From positions 1-6,028 of the forward strand of contig JAISDQ010000068.1 in the NCBI GenBank assembly GCA_031264605.1: 6,028 bases of DNA, given 5' to 3'. Positions 5,912-6,028 of the stretch are shown here, piece after piece. Made by a program: the position numbers and the translations under genes. This stretch comes from Synergistaceae bacterium (lineage in GTDB: Bacteria; Synergistota; Synergistia; Synergistales; Synergistaceae). Position 1 is the stretch's first letter. Each line of letters opens with the position of its first letter. Below the pieces are notes generated by a model that saw only the letters and a list, made by a program, of their open reading frames with translations, was not told the DNA's origin and searched no databases.

Positions 5912-5942
5912 GGAAAATCTGATTTTGGTTCGCGCGTTTTCC
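5912..5942. promoter_or_regulatory. Inverted repeats in the ligase gene leader (candidate operator)
   Basis: AAAATC-T-GATTTT (5914-5926) is an exact dyad around the expected plus-strand transcription start. A wider pair GGAAAA (5912-5917) and TTTTCC (5937-5942) flanks it. The GGAAAA half-site is shared with the perfect palindrome on the other side of the divergent promoters. The functional role is inferred only. Confidence 0.28.
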
Positions 5943-5946
5943 GTGT

Positions 5947-5953
5947 GAGGTGG
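5947..5953 (+). promoter_or_regulatory. Ribosome binding site fixing the GTG start of the ligase gene
   Basis: GAGGTGG stands 6 nt before GTG 5960. The overlapping ATG at 5958 is followed at once by TGA, so it cannot be the start; the protein begins with the GTG. Confidence 0.7.
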
Positions 5954-5959
5954 ATTTAT

Positions 5960-6028
5960 GTGAGAATAGCGGTTCTTTGCGGCGGCGTTTCCGCCGAGAG
6001 AGAGGTGTCCCTGCGATCCGGCGCGGCC
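5960..6028 (+). CDS. ddl: D-alanine--D-alanine ligase, 3' partial (N-terminal 23 residues)
   Basis: ATP-grasp enzyme that makes the D-Ala-D-Ala dipeptide for peptidoglycan in the cytoplasm. Only the first 23 codons are present, but they carry the family signature: a first strand RIAVLCGG followed by VSAEREVSLRSGAA, matching the GG-x-S-x-ER-(E/x)-(I/V)-SL-x-SG pattern of Ddl N-terminal domains. The start is GTG 5960, preceded by GAGGTGG with a 6-nt spacer. The ATG two bases earlier is out of frame and meets TGA immediately. The gene is transcribed divergently from the SUI1 gene from its own extended -10 promoter. Catalytic ATP-grasp residues lie beyond the window, so activity cannot be judged. 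Confidence 0.85.
   Translation, partial: MRIAVLCGGVSAEREVSLRSGAA

Noticed and set aside
1..6028. CRISPR arrays, tRNA or rRNA genes, insertion sequences, phage or toxin-antitoxin genes
   Set aside because: No repeat-spacer pattern, tRNA-like cloverleaf, transposase motif or terminal inverted repeats were seen; almost all sequence is accounted for by the listed coding genes.

Overview
The window reads as a GC-rich bacterial chromosome segment with very tight gene packing, frequent ATA isoleucine codons, GTG starts and extended -10 promoters. The gene content (D-Ala-D-Ala ligase, a SUI1/YciH-type factor, a YwrD-type gamma-glutamyltransferase and nonulosonic-acid genes) fits a bacterium that makes peptidoglycan and decorates its surface or flagella. 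The codon style reminds me of Synergistota, but this is a weak guess and no marker here settles it.

Layout. From the left edge to 865 (+) runs the 3' part of a ketoacyl-ACP synthase III. All genes from 843 to 5834 lie on the minus strand and read right to left: a SUI1/eIF1-like protein (5834-5418), a cytoplasmic gamma-glutamyltransferase-like Ntn hydrolase (5375-3765), a NeuB/PseI sialic-acid-type synthase (3760-2762), a PseG-type UDP-sugar hydrolase (2750-1785), a GNAT acyltransferase (1788-1057) and a small acyl carrier protein (1064-843). Junctions from the gamma-glutamyltransferase onward are 4 bp, 11 bp, a 4-bp overlap and an 8-bp overlap, so these five genes look like one translationally linked unit. 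The ACP gene then runs tail to tail into the synthase, overlapping it by 23 bp. At the right edge a divergent promoter region (about 5835-5959) drives the SUI1-like gene leftward and a D-Ala-D-Ala ligase gene (from 5960, truncated) rightward.

How the genes may work together. PseG removes UDP from the 2,4-diacylamino-trideoxyhexose, and the NeuB/PseI enzyme condenses the freed sugar with phosphoenolpyruvate to give pseudaminic acid or a relative. The GNAT protein sits where a PseH N-acyltransferase would be expected. An acyl carrier protein locked to it by an 8-bp gene overlap, with a KASIII gene immediately convergent, suggests (inference) that the sugar or a neighbouring glycan carries an acyl group made on a dedicated ACP rather than plain acetyl from acetyl-CoA. 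PseB, PseC and PseF are not in the window. Start codons were moved from the longest reading frame to internal sites for PseG (ATG 2750), GNAT (GTG 1788), ACP (GTG 1064) and SUI1 (ATG 5834), on the basis of homology and Shine-Dalgarno spacing.
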